A DNA stretch of 64,000 bases from Halalkalibacter alkaliphilus (lineage in GTDB: Bacteria > Bacillota > Bacilli > Bacillales > Bacillaceae_D): assembly GCF_023555415.1 (NCBI RefSeq), contig NZ_JAKRYL010000015.1:58062-122061 (forward strand). Reading direction: 5' to 3'. Below, one piece after another: positions 17,501-25,861 of the stretch. Every line of letters begins with the position of its first letter. Within the stretch, counting starts at the first letter, position 1. Position numbers and translations under genes: made by a program. A model generated the notes under the pieces. It made no database searches. It was given only the letters and a program-made list of their open reading frames with translations, and was not told the origin of the DNA.

Positions 17501-18049
17501 TTTGGGGACGATGTTTTTACCCGTTTACGGTACTTTTTAGCGGCATGTTTCGGAAGTGCTTACGTTGAAGCTAATCTATTATGGTTGGCACAATCTCTAA
17601 AGATGAAACAGAACGAAACAGCTGAAGAAAGAATAAGGAGGTATTTCTTAGAAGAGTTTTTCAGAGACCATCTAAAAACATATCATAAACGTCCAATATA
17701 TTGGTTATTTAACTCAGGAAAAGAAAAAGGATTTAGGGCGTTAGTATATATGCACCGGATTCAACGGGATACGATCGTCAACATTGAAAACCGTTATGTA
17801 CGTCGACTAATCAAAAAGAAAATGGATCAATTGAAGGAGTTACAAGAAATGCTCGCAAATCAAACGTGTTCAAATAAGGATAAAAAGAAGATTCAAAATA
17901 AGGTCACAGTGCTTGAAGCACAAGTGATTGAGTTAGCTAATTATCGGGAGAAGTTTGATCAATATCATGAAGTAGCTCTAGAATTGAACTTGGATGAAGG
18001 AGTCGAAGCCAATCAAAGACTTTTTTCAAATATATTATCAAATCGTTAG
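14555..18049 (+). CDS. pglX: BREX PglX-type adenine-specific DNA methyltransferase (solitary)
   Basis: A 1164-residue protein beginning at ATG 14555 behind GGGAGGTTTAT. The N-terminal [20 protein letters not shown] is the usual PglX opening; [29 protein letters not shown] precedes the methyltransferase core. SAM motif I is DPCVGSGH (305-312) and the catalytic motif IV is NPPY (481-484), so N6-adenine methylation is expected. A specificity-like region and a helical C-terminal part follow. PglX is the modification enzyme of BREX phage defence, but no brxA, brxB, brxC, pglZ or brxL gene is in the flanking 14 kb upstream or 46 kb downstream in this window. It could be a stand-alone methyltransferase, a Type IIG-like enzyme (no clear nuclease motif was seen), or a remnant. 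Confidence 0.85.
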   Translation: [1164 protein letters not shown]

Positions 18050-18066
18050 GAGGAAGGTTTCTAAAT

Positions 18067-18999
18067 ATGAAACATGTTATTAATGCAAGCAATTTTACTT
18101 TGCACGGTTCTTTTAGTAAAGATTATCAGCCAATCCTAACCATTCAACCAGGTGACTCAGTCCAATATTCAACGGTTGATATTGGTTGGGGATTTACCGA
18201 AAGAAATGGAAAGAAAACACAATATACTTCAAGGGAAAATGAAGGGATGTGGGGGCATCCAGTTGTCGGACCTATAGAAATTAGTGAAGCCAGAGCAGGA
18301 ATGACACTTGAAATTAAAATTAATGAGATTGTTCCTAGTTGGTATGGGTGGAACTGTGCTGCGGGTAAATCAAATTGGCAGAATGATCAGTTAGGCTTAT
18401 CAAATCAAGAACCAATTAGATTCGATTGGACAATTGATAACGAAAAACGTATTGCAATAGGGAGAAGGAATAATAGAGAATTCTCCGTTCCAATTCAGCC
18501 CTTTATGGGCGTAATGGCGACAGCACCAAGTGAACCGGGTGTTCATTCAACGATTCCTCCTCGTTACTGTGGAGGCAATATTGATTGTAAGGAGCTTGTA
18601 AAAGGAAGTACGTTATATTTACCGATAGCTGTTGATGGTGCATTGTTCTCAGTAGGAGATGGCCATGCAGCACAAGGCGACGGTGAAGTGTCAGGACAAG
18701 CAATTGAATGTCCAATGGAACTCGTTGATTTAACTTTTTATGTAAGGGAAGAATTATACTCACATATGCCGTATGCCAACACACCTGCTGGATGGATAAC
18801 TTTTGGATTCGATGAAGATTTAAATAAAGCAACAATCCTTGCATTAGATGGAATGATATCTCTTATTCAACAACAATACAAAGTCAGTAAATCCGAAGCA
18901 ACCGCGTTAGCTAGTGTGGTCGTTGACCTTCGCATTACACAAATTGTGAATCAAGTTAAAGGGGTCCATGCAATATTACCACATGGTGCATTACGTTAA
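18067..18999 (+). CDS. Acetamidase/formamidase family protein
   Basis: A 310-residue FmdA/AmdA-family amidohydrolase. Landmarks: GIHPGDSV-like TIQPGDSVQYST, the EGMWGHPVVGPIEISEARAGM segment, RYCGGNIDCKELVKGSTLYLPI with the metal or active-site Asp/Glu, and VDGALFSVGDGHAAQGDGEVSG, which are the core motifs of the family. It should hydrolyse short-chain amides such as formamide or acetamide to ammonia and acid; the exact substrate is open. GGAGGAAGG precedes the ATG, and it starts 17 bases after pglX, so the two may be co-transcribed without an evident functional link. Confidence 0.9.
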   Translation: MKHVINASNFTLHGSFSKDYQPILTIQPGDSVQYSTVDIGWGFTERNGKKTQYTSRENEGMWGHPVVGPIEISEARAGMTLEIKINEIVPSWYGWNCAAGKSNWQNDQLGLSNQEPIRFDWTIDNEKRIAIGRRNNREFSVPIQPFMGVMATAPSEPGVHSTIPPRYCGGNIDCKELVKGSTLYLPIAVDGALFSVGDGHAAQGDGEVSGQAIECPMELVDLTFYVREELYSHMPYANTPAGWITFGFDEDLNKATILALDGMISLIQQQYKVSKSEATALASVVVDLRITQIVNQVKGVHAILPHGALR

Positions 19000-19129
19000 C
19001 CTGTACTAACATTATAAAAAATTAAAGAAAAGATTACTTTTTGGATTGAAAATCACAGCTTTGGTTCAAAATAGGATTAGCAGGAACAAATTTAGCAAAA
19101 GGCTAATACTATTAAAGAGGTGATCGTTC

Positions 19130-19783
19130 ATGACATTAGATTGGTTTGATAGAGTATCTGCAGAGCTGCAAGACGATCTAGAATCAATTTGTGAACAGTA
19201 TGATCAAATTGGTCATATGTCTATTGATAAAGGAGCTAAGCACCCTCGAATTGAATTTTTTGTTGAATCTGAGGAAAACGACCGTGAGTATTTTTGCACG
19301 CTTTTTTTTGATCCATTTAACAATGAGTTCTATATCGAGTCATTTGATTTAGATCTTGACCTTAGTTCACGAACGATACTCGAAGATATAGATGATATTA
19401 TCGATGCTGTTCATGAAAGTTTCCATGAATTTATGGAGGACGAAGACTATGTGACAGCATATGAATACGAGTATGATGATCAGGGTGAGGATTATATTGA
19501 CAGTGATGAAGATGAATATGAGACGTTAGAAGTTGATTGGGAAACACCAGAGGTGACTGCCTATATTGATGAAAATGAAGATGTGGAAATCACCTATAAA
19601 TTCGGTGTGATCCAGGAAACAGGGGATGGAATCCTCCAAAGAACGAACCGTGTAAAAACAGAGGATGATGAGTTAATTAAAGATGAATTTAACTTCATCT
19701 TCAGTAAGGATGAAGCTAGTACGATTATTGCCATGATTGCTAGTCATATGGATTCAATACAAAGTTTAGATACAGGGTACTAA
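19130..19783 (+). CDS. Highly acidic hypothetical protein
   Basis: A 217-residue soluble protein with an extreme excess of Asp and Glu, especially at residues 90-145 (EDEDYVTAYEYEYDDQGED, then SDEDEYETLEVDWE). The N-terminal third and C-terminal third look folded. No family was recognised. Strong RBS AAAGAGGTGATC and a terminator after the stop make it a real single gene. Such acidity could serve divalent-cation binding, DNA mimicry or simply salt adaptation; none of these can be decided. Confidence 0.65.
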   Translation: MTLDWFDRVSAELQDDLESICEQYDQIGHMSIDKGAKHPRIEFFVESEENDREYFCTLFFDPFNNEFYIESFDLDLDLSSRTILEDIDDIIDAVHESFHEFMEDEDYVTAYEYEYDDQGEDYIDSDEDEYETLEVDWETPEVTAYIDENEDVEITYKFGVIQETGDGILQRTNRVKTEDDELIKDEFNFIFSKDEASTIIAMIASHMDSIQSLDTGY

Positions 19784-19787
19784 ACGT

Positions 19788-19826
19788 AAAAGGCCAAGGC
19801 CCTCCTTACACCGGAGAGGCCTTTTG
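19788..19826. terminator. Terminator between convergent genes
   Basis: AAAAGGCC (19788-19795) pairs with GGCCTTTT (19818-19825), with an inner CCTCC/GGAG stem. Confidence 0.8.
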
Positions 19827-19866
19827 ACTTTTTAAGATGAAGTTACTGCTCTCATACCCTTTATTA

Positions 19867-20181
19867 TTAGAATTCTGGTAAATTGTCTAAATTGTTTTCT
19901 TTGATCCCATCGGGTTCACTACGTAAAATATCGCGTCCATATTTATGAAACACATCTACATGTGCCAGGCTTCCTTGTTTTGCTTCTGTTAAGGCGGTTA
20001 AGTAATCGAGTTCACGACCACTACTGGTTTTAAAAGCAATTAAATCGCCATCATCATTCTTTCGAACGGCAATAATGCTTTCTTGCGCACTACTTGCTGT
20101 CATAGCCTCTTCTTGAGCTTGACTTTTTGCCTCGTTTAGGTACTGATTATACACTTCTTCAAAATGGTTATTTGTTGTCAT
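19867..20181 (-). CDS. DUF3892 domain protein
   Basis: A 104-residue protein when started at the ATG 20181 that follows GGAGGTAAATTTT; the frame extends to 20205. The C-terminal half, with IIAVRKNDDGDLIAFKTSSG, ALTEAKQGSL and VDVFHKYGRDILRSEPDG, is the DUF3892 signature, found in small Bacillus proteins of unknown function. The N-terminal 40 residues are polar and Gln/Ala/Glu rich. No neighbour suggests a function. Confidence 0.82.
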   Translation of the reverse strand: MTTNNHFEEVYNQYLNEAKSQAQEEAMTASSAQESIIAVRKNDDGDLIAFKTSSGRELDYLTALTEAKQGSLAHVDVFHKYGRDILRSEPDGIKENNLDNLPEF

Positions 20182-20309
20182 AAAATTTACCTCCATTATT
20201 ATCATTTCACTTAGTTTATGTATTTTAAAAGTTTGAATACAAAAAGGGTAATTGTCTAAAAATACAAGAGTAATAAATAAAACATGTTCAACGAAATTGA
20301 GAGATGGCG

Positions 20310-20363
20310 TTTACAATATCTTTACAATATCTTTACATTGGAATCATTTACATTCTCTTAACA
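20310..20363 (+). promoter_or_regulatory. Pho box: five TTTACA/TTAACA hexamers (PhoP sites)
   Basis: TTTACA occurs at 20310, 20321, 20332 and 20347, and TTAACA at 20358. The starts are 11, 11, 15 and 11 bases apart, so hexamers face the same side of the helix, as in B. subtilis PhoP-activated promoters (TTAACA-like repeats with about 5-bp gaps). The array lies 70-120 bases before the Na/Pi cotransporter start, giving a clear reason to predict activation by PhoPR during phosphate starvation. Confidence 0.88.
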
Positions 20364-20431
20364 ATTCCTTAATATGTGAAAGGGGGCAATCGTTGTAGAA
20401 CCTTGTCGAAACGATATTTAGAGAAGGGTTG

Positions 20432-22060
20432 ATGAAATTGGATTTACAAACAATTTTGTTTATGTTTTTGGGAGGCTTAGGGATCTTCCTATTTGGGATA
20501 AAGTACATGGGAGATGGACTTCAAAAAGTAGCAGGTGATCGTTTAAGAGATTTGTTAGATAAATTTACAACAAATCCAATCATGGGTGTTATTGCAGGAC
20601 TAGTTGTCACGATTCTGCTGCAAACGAGTACTGGTACAACCGTTCTCACAATCGGCCTTGTTAATGCGGGATTTATGACGTTAAAACAAGCTATTGGGGT
20701 GATTATGGGAGCGAATATCGGAACAACAGTAACAGCGTTTATCATCGGGATTAAAATATCAGCGTACGCGTTACCGATTATCGCTGTTGGTACGTTCTTA
20801 ATTTTCTTCTTTAAAAATCAAAAGGTTAACAACTATGGACAAGTTATCTTTGGCTTTGGAGCATTATTTTTAGGTTTAAATTTTATGGGTGATGCTATGA
20901 GGCCACTGAGAGAGGTTCAGGCTTTTGCGGATTTAACTGTAAGTATGAGTGATAATCCGTTATTAGGTGTATTAATTGGTACTATTTTTACCGTTATTGT
21001 TCAAAGTTCTTCAGCTTCAATTGGTTTATTACAAACTTTGTTCTCTCAAGGTTTAATGGATTTAGATGCTGCTTTACCTGTATTATTTGGTGATAATATT
21101 GGTACGACGATCACAGCTGTCCTTGCTTCTTTAGGTGCTTCTATAGCAGCGAAAAGAGCAGCACTAACGCATGTTATTTTTAACTTAATTGGTACCATTA
21201 TTGTTTTACTTTTATTTAGACCATTTGTGTTCTTAATTTCTAATATACAAGACAGTTTATTGCTTAATCCTGAGATGACGATTGCTTTTGCACACGGTAT
21301 ATTCAATGTATCTAACACTTTGATTCAGCTACCGTTCATTGCAATGTTAGCAATAATTGTAACAAAAATTATTCCAGGACAAGACTCAGCGATTGAGTAC
21401 AAGGCTCAACATTTAGATGAGCGCTTTATAAGAGAGGCCCCATCGATTGCCCTTGGTCAAGCGCAAAAGGAAGTTCTTAGAATGGCTGAACTCTCAGAAA
21501 AAGGTCTAGAAGAAGTCGGAAGATATATGAAGACCCATGAAAAGAAACATGGTGAATTAGTGCCTCAATTTGAGGATGCAATTAATAACTTAGATCGTAA
21601 AATAACTGATTATTTAGTTCAATTGTCTTCCCATTCTTTTACTGTAGAAGATTCGAGGCTGCATTCAACCTTAATGGATACAGTAAGAGACATTGAACGT
21701 ATTGGCGACCATATGGAAAATATTATGGAGTTGGTTGATAGTCAAATTAGAAACAAAGTGAAATTTTCTGAATCGGCTATTGCCGATTTAGATGAAATGT
21801 TTGACTTAACTTTATCTACTTTAAGACAGTCGATTAAGGCGCTAGAAACACAGGACTTAAATGAAGCAAAGGCTGTTCTAGAAAAAGAAGACAAGATTGA
21901 TAAAATGGAACGTGATCTTCGTAAAAAGCATATTACTCGTTTAAATGAAAATCGTTGTACAGGGTCAGCAGGAATTATTTACGTTGATATTGTAAGTAAT
22001 TTAGAGCGAGTAGGAGATCATGCTGTTAATATTGCTGAAGTGGTAATTGGCGAAGAGTAA
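20432..22060 (+). CDS. Na/Pi cotransporter family protein with PhoU-like tail
   Basis: About 542 residues: an N-terminal membrane domain (about 1-310) with the duplicated Na/Pi signature (VTILLQTSTGTTVLTIGLVN and TVIVQSSSASIGLLQTL, each with QSS/QTS; and GANIGTTVTA, GDNIGTTITA), then a cytosolic PhoU-like helical domain (about 340-542) with two EXXXD-type helices (DTVRDIERIGDHMEN and DIVSNLERVGDHAVN). It should import phosphate with Na+. The start is uncertain: TTG 20429, ATG 20432 or TTG 20438 (best spacing to GAGAAGGG). It is preceded by a strong Pho box and closed by a terminator, so it is a Pho-regulon monocistron by inference. Confidence 0.92.
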   Translation: MKLDLQTILFMFLGGLGIFLFGIKYMGDGLQKVAGDRLRDLLDKFTTNPIMGVIAGLVVTILLQTSTGTTVLTIGLVNAGFMTLKQAIGVIMGANIGTTVTAFIIGIKISAYALPIIAVGTFLIFFFKNQKVNNYGQVIFGFGALFLGLNFMGDAMRPLREVQAFADLTVSMSDNPLLGVLIGTIFTVIVQSSSASIGLLQTLFSQGLMDLDAALPVLFGDNIGTTITAVLASLGASIAAKRAALTHVIFNLIGTIIVLLLFRPFVFLISNIQDSLLLNPEMTIAFAHGIFNVSNTLIQLPFIAMLAIIVTKIIPGQDSAIEYKAQHLDERFIREAPSIALGQAQKEVLRMAELSEKGLEEVGRYMKTHEKKHGELVPQFEDAINNLDRKITDYLVQLSSHSFTVEDSRLHSTLMDTVRDIERIGDHMENIMELVDSQIRNKVKFSESAIADLDEMFDLTLSTLRQSIKALETQDLNEAKAVLEKEDKIDKMERDLRKKHITRLNENRCTGSAGIIYVDIVSNLERVGDHAVNIAEVVIGEE

Positions 22061-22065
22061 AGCGA

Positions 22066-22098
22066 AACGGCTAGAGTTTATCTAGTCGTTTTTTGTTA
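22066..22098 (+). terminator. Terminator of the Na/Pi cotransporter gene
   Basis: AACGGCTAGA (22066-22075) pairs with TCTAGTCGTT (22081-22090) and is followed by TTTT. Confidence 0.9.
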
Positions 22099-22247
22099 TA
22101 TATAAACACAGAGAGATACCGATCCAAAAAATGTAAAGGTTTTGATTTGATTACAATGGACATTACAGCATAAAATAATAGTAACAAGTACTTTTCTTGT
22201 CAGGCAAATCTGTCCCTGTCATGTCACACCTTCTGAAGGAGTACAAA

Positions 22248-24830
22248 ATGAATAAATTAACTACCGTATATCCACAAGCAGTTGAGCATACAAAAAGAAA
22301 AATAACGGAAGATATAGAACGTTATTTAGAAGAAAAAGAATTCATACCGACTTTTGAGCAGTACATAGCAGATCGCCATAACTATGTAGAGCAAATTTGG
22401 GTTAATGTATGGCTAAATAAAATTACAAATGATGTGTCAAAAAGAGAAAAGAAGGCTTTTTTAACAGAAAGAAATTACGAAGTAGATGGAGTGGATAAAA
22501 AAATCATTAACCGCCTATTCCGTAATGAAATGAGAGACTACCGGCCATTTAATGTGATCGGTTGGCTAAAAGAGAGGTTCTCTGGCAAAGAACAAGAATG
22601 GAATGAACTTTTTGATAAAGCAAAAATGAATTACGCTAAGCGAAAAGAAGAAGAACGCTTAGCTGAAAAACGTAAAAAGGTTGAATCGAATATTGAAGCT
22701 GTTTTACAAGAAATAATGGAACAAGATCAAGAACATTTGTACCTTTATATACGTCATCGAGTAAGTCGGCAATTGGCGTCTGATTTTAAGGCGAAGCCAA
22801 AGTATCGAAAAATTGAAACATTTAAGATTGAAGAAGAATTAGAAGAAATTGGACCGTTTTCGCCAAAAGATTATTTTACTGTTTCAAAGTTCTTTGATGA
22901 ATTAACTGGAGCTGTACAAAAAGCGTATTACTGGGAATATGAAAGATATTTATTCGCATACCAGCGTTTTATTAATGAAAAATTAAGGTTGTATGTAAGT
23001 AAGCTTGTATTAGAACGTCTATCAAGCGAAACCTATACTCAATATAATGAAGTTTTCAATCAACCTCTAACCGATATAAGGGTAAGTGTGATTGTTAAAC
23101 CGTATCTTCCATATTGGGAGAAACGATTTTTTTCTAATATCCAATCAGAGTTGCTTGATGATCTATTGAGCCTTGCAGAGGTTCCATTTGATATGGATGA
23201 ACACAAAAAGATTTATCACAACGACTTGATTGAAAGAGAACGAAAGAAAGCGGAAGAAGAGGCGGAGGCAAAAAGAAAGCAGGAAGAGGAAGCAAGAATT
23301 CTTGATGATATTTTCGGGCGTGAATATAGACCATCATCAGGGAGGAATATTCGTTATGTCTTGCATATTGGTGAGACTAACACTGGCAAAACACATCATG
23401 CGTTGGAACGGATGAAAGCAGCTTCAAGTGGCTTATATTTGGCTCCACTTCGGTTACTTGCTTTAGAGGTCTATGACAAATTAAATGCAGAAGGAATACC
23501 TTGTACATTAAAAACAGGAGAAGAAGAAAAAACTGTAGAAGGCGCAGCTCATAATTCTTGTACGGTTGAAATGTTTCATGAAAAAGAGTTTTATGATGTG
23601 GTTGTTATAGATGAAGCGCAGATGATTGCAGATAAAGATCGTGGCTTTTCATGGTATAAAGCAGTAACGAAAGCAAATGCAAATGAAGTGCATATTATTG
23701 GGAGTCGAAATGCAGAATCGATGGTGCTTGAATTATTAGGGGATTCTGAAGAAGTAGAAATCCATGACTATACGAGAGATATCCCACTTAAAGTGGAAAG
23801 AAAAGAATTTAAAATGAGTCACACGAAAAAAGGCGATGCATTAGTTTGTTTCTCAAGAAGAAGAGTTCTTGAAACAGCGTCACAGCTACAAAAGAATGGG
23901 CACTCTGTCAGTATGATTTATGGGAGTATGCCACCTGAAACTAGAAAAAAACAAATGCAGAGATTTATTGAAGGTGAGACGACAGTTATTGTATCGACAG
24001 ACGCAATTGGAATGGGTTTGAATTTGCCAATACGTAGAATTGCTTTTTTAGAAAATGAAAAGTTTGATGGAACTAGAAGAAGAAGGCTCACTTCACAAGA
24101 AATTAAACAAATAGCAGGACGGGCAGGGCGAAAAGGGATCTACGATGTCGGGAAAGTCGCTTTTACGAGTGAGATAAAGATTATGAAACACCTTTTACAA
24201 CAAGAAGATGAATCGATTCAGTCATTTGCGATTGCACCCACTAATGCTGTGTTTGAACGATTTCAAAAGTATTATCGTGATCTAGGGACTTTCTTTGAGC
24301 TATGGGAGAAATTTCAAAGTCCTAAAGGTACGAAAAAAGCTAGTCTGTCCGAAGAACGGGATTTATATGAAACAATAAGAGGTACTGAAATTGAAGCTCG
24401 TCTTTCGATGATGGATTTGTATGGATTTTTACATTTGCCCTTTTCATCAAAAGAACCAGGATTAACCGAGCAATGGCAAGAGAAAATGCTTGCTATTGTG
24501 AGGGGAGATGATTTACCAGAGCCCCAAATTGTGAAAGGGGCGCTCGAAGAACTTGAGCTTTCTTACAAATCGATTGGTTTGCACCTGTTGTTTTTATATC
24601 GATTGGAAAGAAGAACAGAAGCAATTTATTGGGAGCGTGTACGTGAGGAGATAAGTGACGGCGTCCATGAAGTCCTAAAAAATGATGTGAGGAATTTATC
24701 AAAAAAATGTAAATATTGCGGTAAGAGCATGTCATGGGAGCATGAATTTACAATGTGCGATGACTGCCACAAATCACGATATCGACAAAGGGAGAGAGGA
24801 GCGTACCGGAATCGAAAGTATTATAGGTGA
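22248..24830 (+). CDS. Suv3-like superfamily 2 helicase
   Basis: An 860-residue helicase; ATG 22248 has GAAGGAG upstream, the frame extends to 22197. The first 350 residues are charged and helical with a KRKEEERLAEKRKK coiled-coil region and a second one just before the motor. The motor shows Walker A GETNTGKT (375-382), DEAQ (455-458), motif V STDAIGMGLNLP and motif VI QIAGRAGR (621-628), with GETNTGKT and the Gly-Ser-Arg-Asn motif III characteristic of mitochondrial Suv3 RNA helicases. The C-terminus ends in a CxxC...CxxC zinc ribbon-like unit (KYCGKSM, then MCDDCHKS). RNA or DNA unwinding is expected; substrate and partner are unknown. It stands alone. Confidence 0.85.
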   Translation: MNKLTTVYPQAVEHTKRKITEDIERYLEEKEFIPTFEQYIADRHNYVEQIWVNVWLNKITNDVSKREKKAFLTERNYEVDGVDKKIINRLFRNEMRDYRPFNVIGWLKERFSGKEQEWNELFDKAKMNYAKRKEEERLAEKRKKVESNIEAVLQEIMEQDQEHLYLYIRHRVSRQLASDFKAKPKYRKIETFKIEEELEEIGPFSPKDYFTVSKFFDELTGAVQKAYYWEYERYLFAYQRFINEKLRLYVSKLVLERLSSETYTQYNEVFNQPLTDIRVSVIVKPYLPYWEKRFFSNIQSELLDDLLSLAEVPFDMDEHKKIYHNDLIERERKKAEEEAEAKRKQEEEARILDDIFGREYRPSSGRNIRYVLHIGETNTGKTHHALERMKAASSGLYLAPLRLLALEVYDKLNAEGIPCTLKTGEEEKTVEGAAHNSCTVEMFHEKEFYDVVVIDEAQMIADKDRGFSWYKAVTKANANEVHIIGSRNAESMVLELLGDSEEVEIHDYTRDIPLKVERKEFKMSHTKKGDALVCFSRRRVLETASQLQKNGHSVSMIYGSMPPETRKKQMQRFIEGETTVIVSTDAIGMGLNLPIRRIAFLENEKFDGTRRRRLTSQEIKQIAGRAGRKGIYDVGKVAFTSEIKIMKHLLQQEDESIQSFAIAPTNAVFERFQKYYRDLGTFFELWEKFQSPKGTKKASLSEERDLYETIRGTEIEARLSMMDLYGFLHLPFSSKEPGLTEQWQEKMLAIVRGDDLPEPQIVKGALEELELSYKSIGLHLLFLYRLERRTEAIYWERVREEISDGVHEVLKNDVRNLSKKCKYCGKSMSWEHEFTMCDDCHKSRYRQRERGAYRNRKYYR

Positions 24831-24833
24831 AAA

Positions 24834-24873
24834 ATGCAATATACCTCGTTTTAAAATGCGAAGTATATTGCAT
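24834..24873. terminator. Hairpin between convergent genes
   Basis: ATGCAATATAC (24834-24844) and GTATATTGCAT (24863-24873) form a perfect 11-bp stem between the helicase stop and the converging CBS gene. There is no T-run, so termination is uncertain. Confidence 0.5.
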
Positions 24874-24879
24874 ACATTA

Positions 24880-25518
24880 TCACTCCACTTCAAGAATACG
24901 GTATCCATGTTTATTCAAATCTTCCAGTACTTTTGTTAATTTCGGTGTCGGTTCTATTTTTATAAGCAGTCTTCGCAGATATTTTGAATCAGCTTCAAAT
25001 CCGATGTCAGAAATAATATTTACGTTATATTTTGTCATTATTTTGGATACACCTAGTAACGTTCCTACTTGATTATGAACACCTAAAAGAATTCGGATTC
25101 CTTTTACGTTAGTACCAAAACAAGATTCTAACGTTTTTTCTACAATTGAACGTTTGATAATTCCAACAAATTTGTTTCCATCAAGGACAGGAACAAATGG
25201 GTATCTAACAATGATAGGCAAACAATCCTCAAAATGACTTTTTCTTAGGTCAACATATTCTAAGGAGGTTGTTTGTTCTACACAATCAAAAATAGAGTGT
25301 TTATGCAATTCTTCTAGGGGTGTAGACAAAGGTTGCGACTCGTAATATTCAAGAATAGAGCGTTTGCTTAAAATGCCCAAAAAAGAAGATCCGTCTTTTG
25401 ATAATACAGGAAGACTATAATGAGATTGCCCTAAGATGTCCAATGCTTTTCCAATGGTCATTTCCGGATTGAGTAAAATAAGGTCTTTTTTTTGTGTTAA
25501 ACAATTACGAATAAACAT
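24880..25518 (-). CDS. CBS-CBS-ACT domain protein (AcuB-like layout)
   Basis: A 212-residue protein, start ATG 25518 after GGGGTGG. Two CBS motifs (about 1-55: ILLNPEMTIGKALDILGQSHYSLPVL..FLGILSKRSILEY; about 70-130: YVDLRKSHFEDCLPIIVRYPFVPVL..FVGIIKRSIVEKTL) precede a C-terminal ACT-like domain (140-212: RILLGVHNQVGTLLGVSKIMTKYNVNIISD). The order matches B. subtilis AcuB, but sequence similarity is modest and no acuA/acuC genes are near. CBS pairs bind adenosyl ligands (AMP, ATP, c-di-AMP) and ACT domains small metabolites; the output is unknown. Confidence 0.8.
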   Translation of the reverse strand: MFIRNCLTQKKDLILLNPEMTIGKALDILGQSHYSLPVLSKDGSSFLGILSKRSILEYYESQPLSTPLEELHKHSIFDCVEQTTSLEYVDLRKSHFEDCLPIIVRYPFVPVLDGNKFVGIIKRSIVEKTLESCFGTNVKGIRILLGVHNQVGTLLGVSKIMTKYNVNIISDIGFEADSKYLRRLLIKIEPTPKLTKVLEDLNKHGYRILEVE

Positions 25519-25625
25519 ACGAACCACCCCGATCTGGTATTGCTATCATTATTATTCGAACTAAGAAAATAGAATCTGCCTATACTTGATAAAATACATG
25601 AGTAAATATTTGTAGGAGTGATGAT

Positions 25626-25802
25626 ATGAGTAAGGAGAAAGTGTTAATATTAATCGGTTTTTTTCTTGTAAACGGACTTTTAATTGGAAGTTTATTTACT
25701 GGTAGGGACTATATTATGGAGATTCTTCTGTTCACATTGGTAGCAAATATTCTTTATGTTGGTTTGCTAGCTTACATAAAAAGACAAGCAAGGTCAGATT
25801 AA
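25626..25802 (+). CDS. Small membrane protein (58 residues)
   Basis: Starts at ATG 25626 after TAGGAGTGATGAT. Two hydrophobic segments, about 5-26 and 31-50, with a short loop containing a GRDY turn and a basic tail IKRQARSD at the cytosolic side. Positive charges at both ends favour a hairpin with N and C in the cytosol. A stem-loop follows the stop. I do not recognise a family. Confidence 0.6.
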   Translation: MSKEKVLILIGFFLVNGLLIGSLFTGRDYIMEILLFTLVANILYVGLLAYIKRQARSD

Positions 25803-25819
25803 CTGATCAAGAAAAATAG

Positions 25820-25856
25820 GACGAGTTCAAAAACAATTTTAGAATTCGTCTTTTTA
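25820..25856. terminator. Terminator after the 58-residue gene
   Basis: GACGAGTTC and GAATTCGTC form a stem with a 14-nt loop, followed by TTTTTAT. It lies between two convergent small genes. Confidence 0.75.
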
Positions 25857-25861
25857 TGCAT

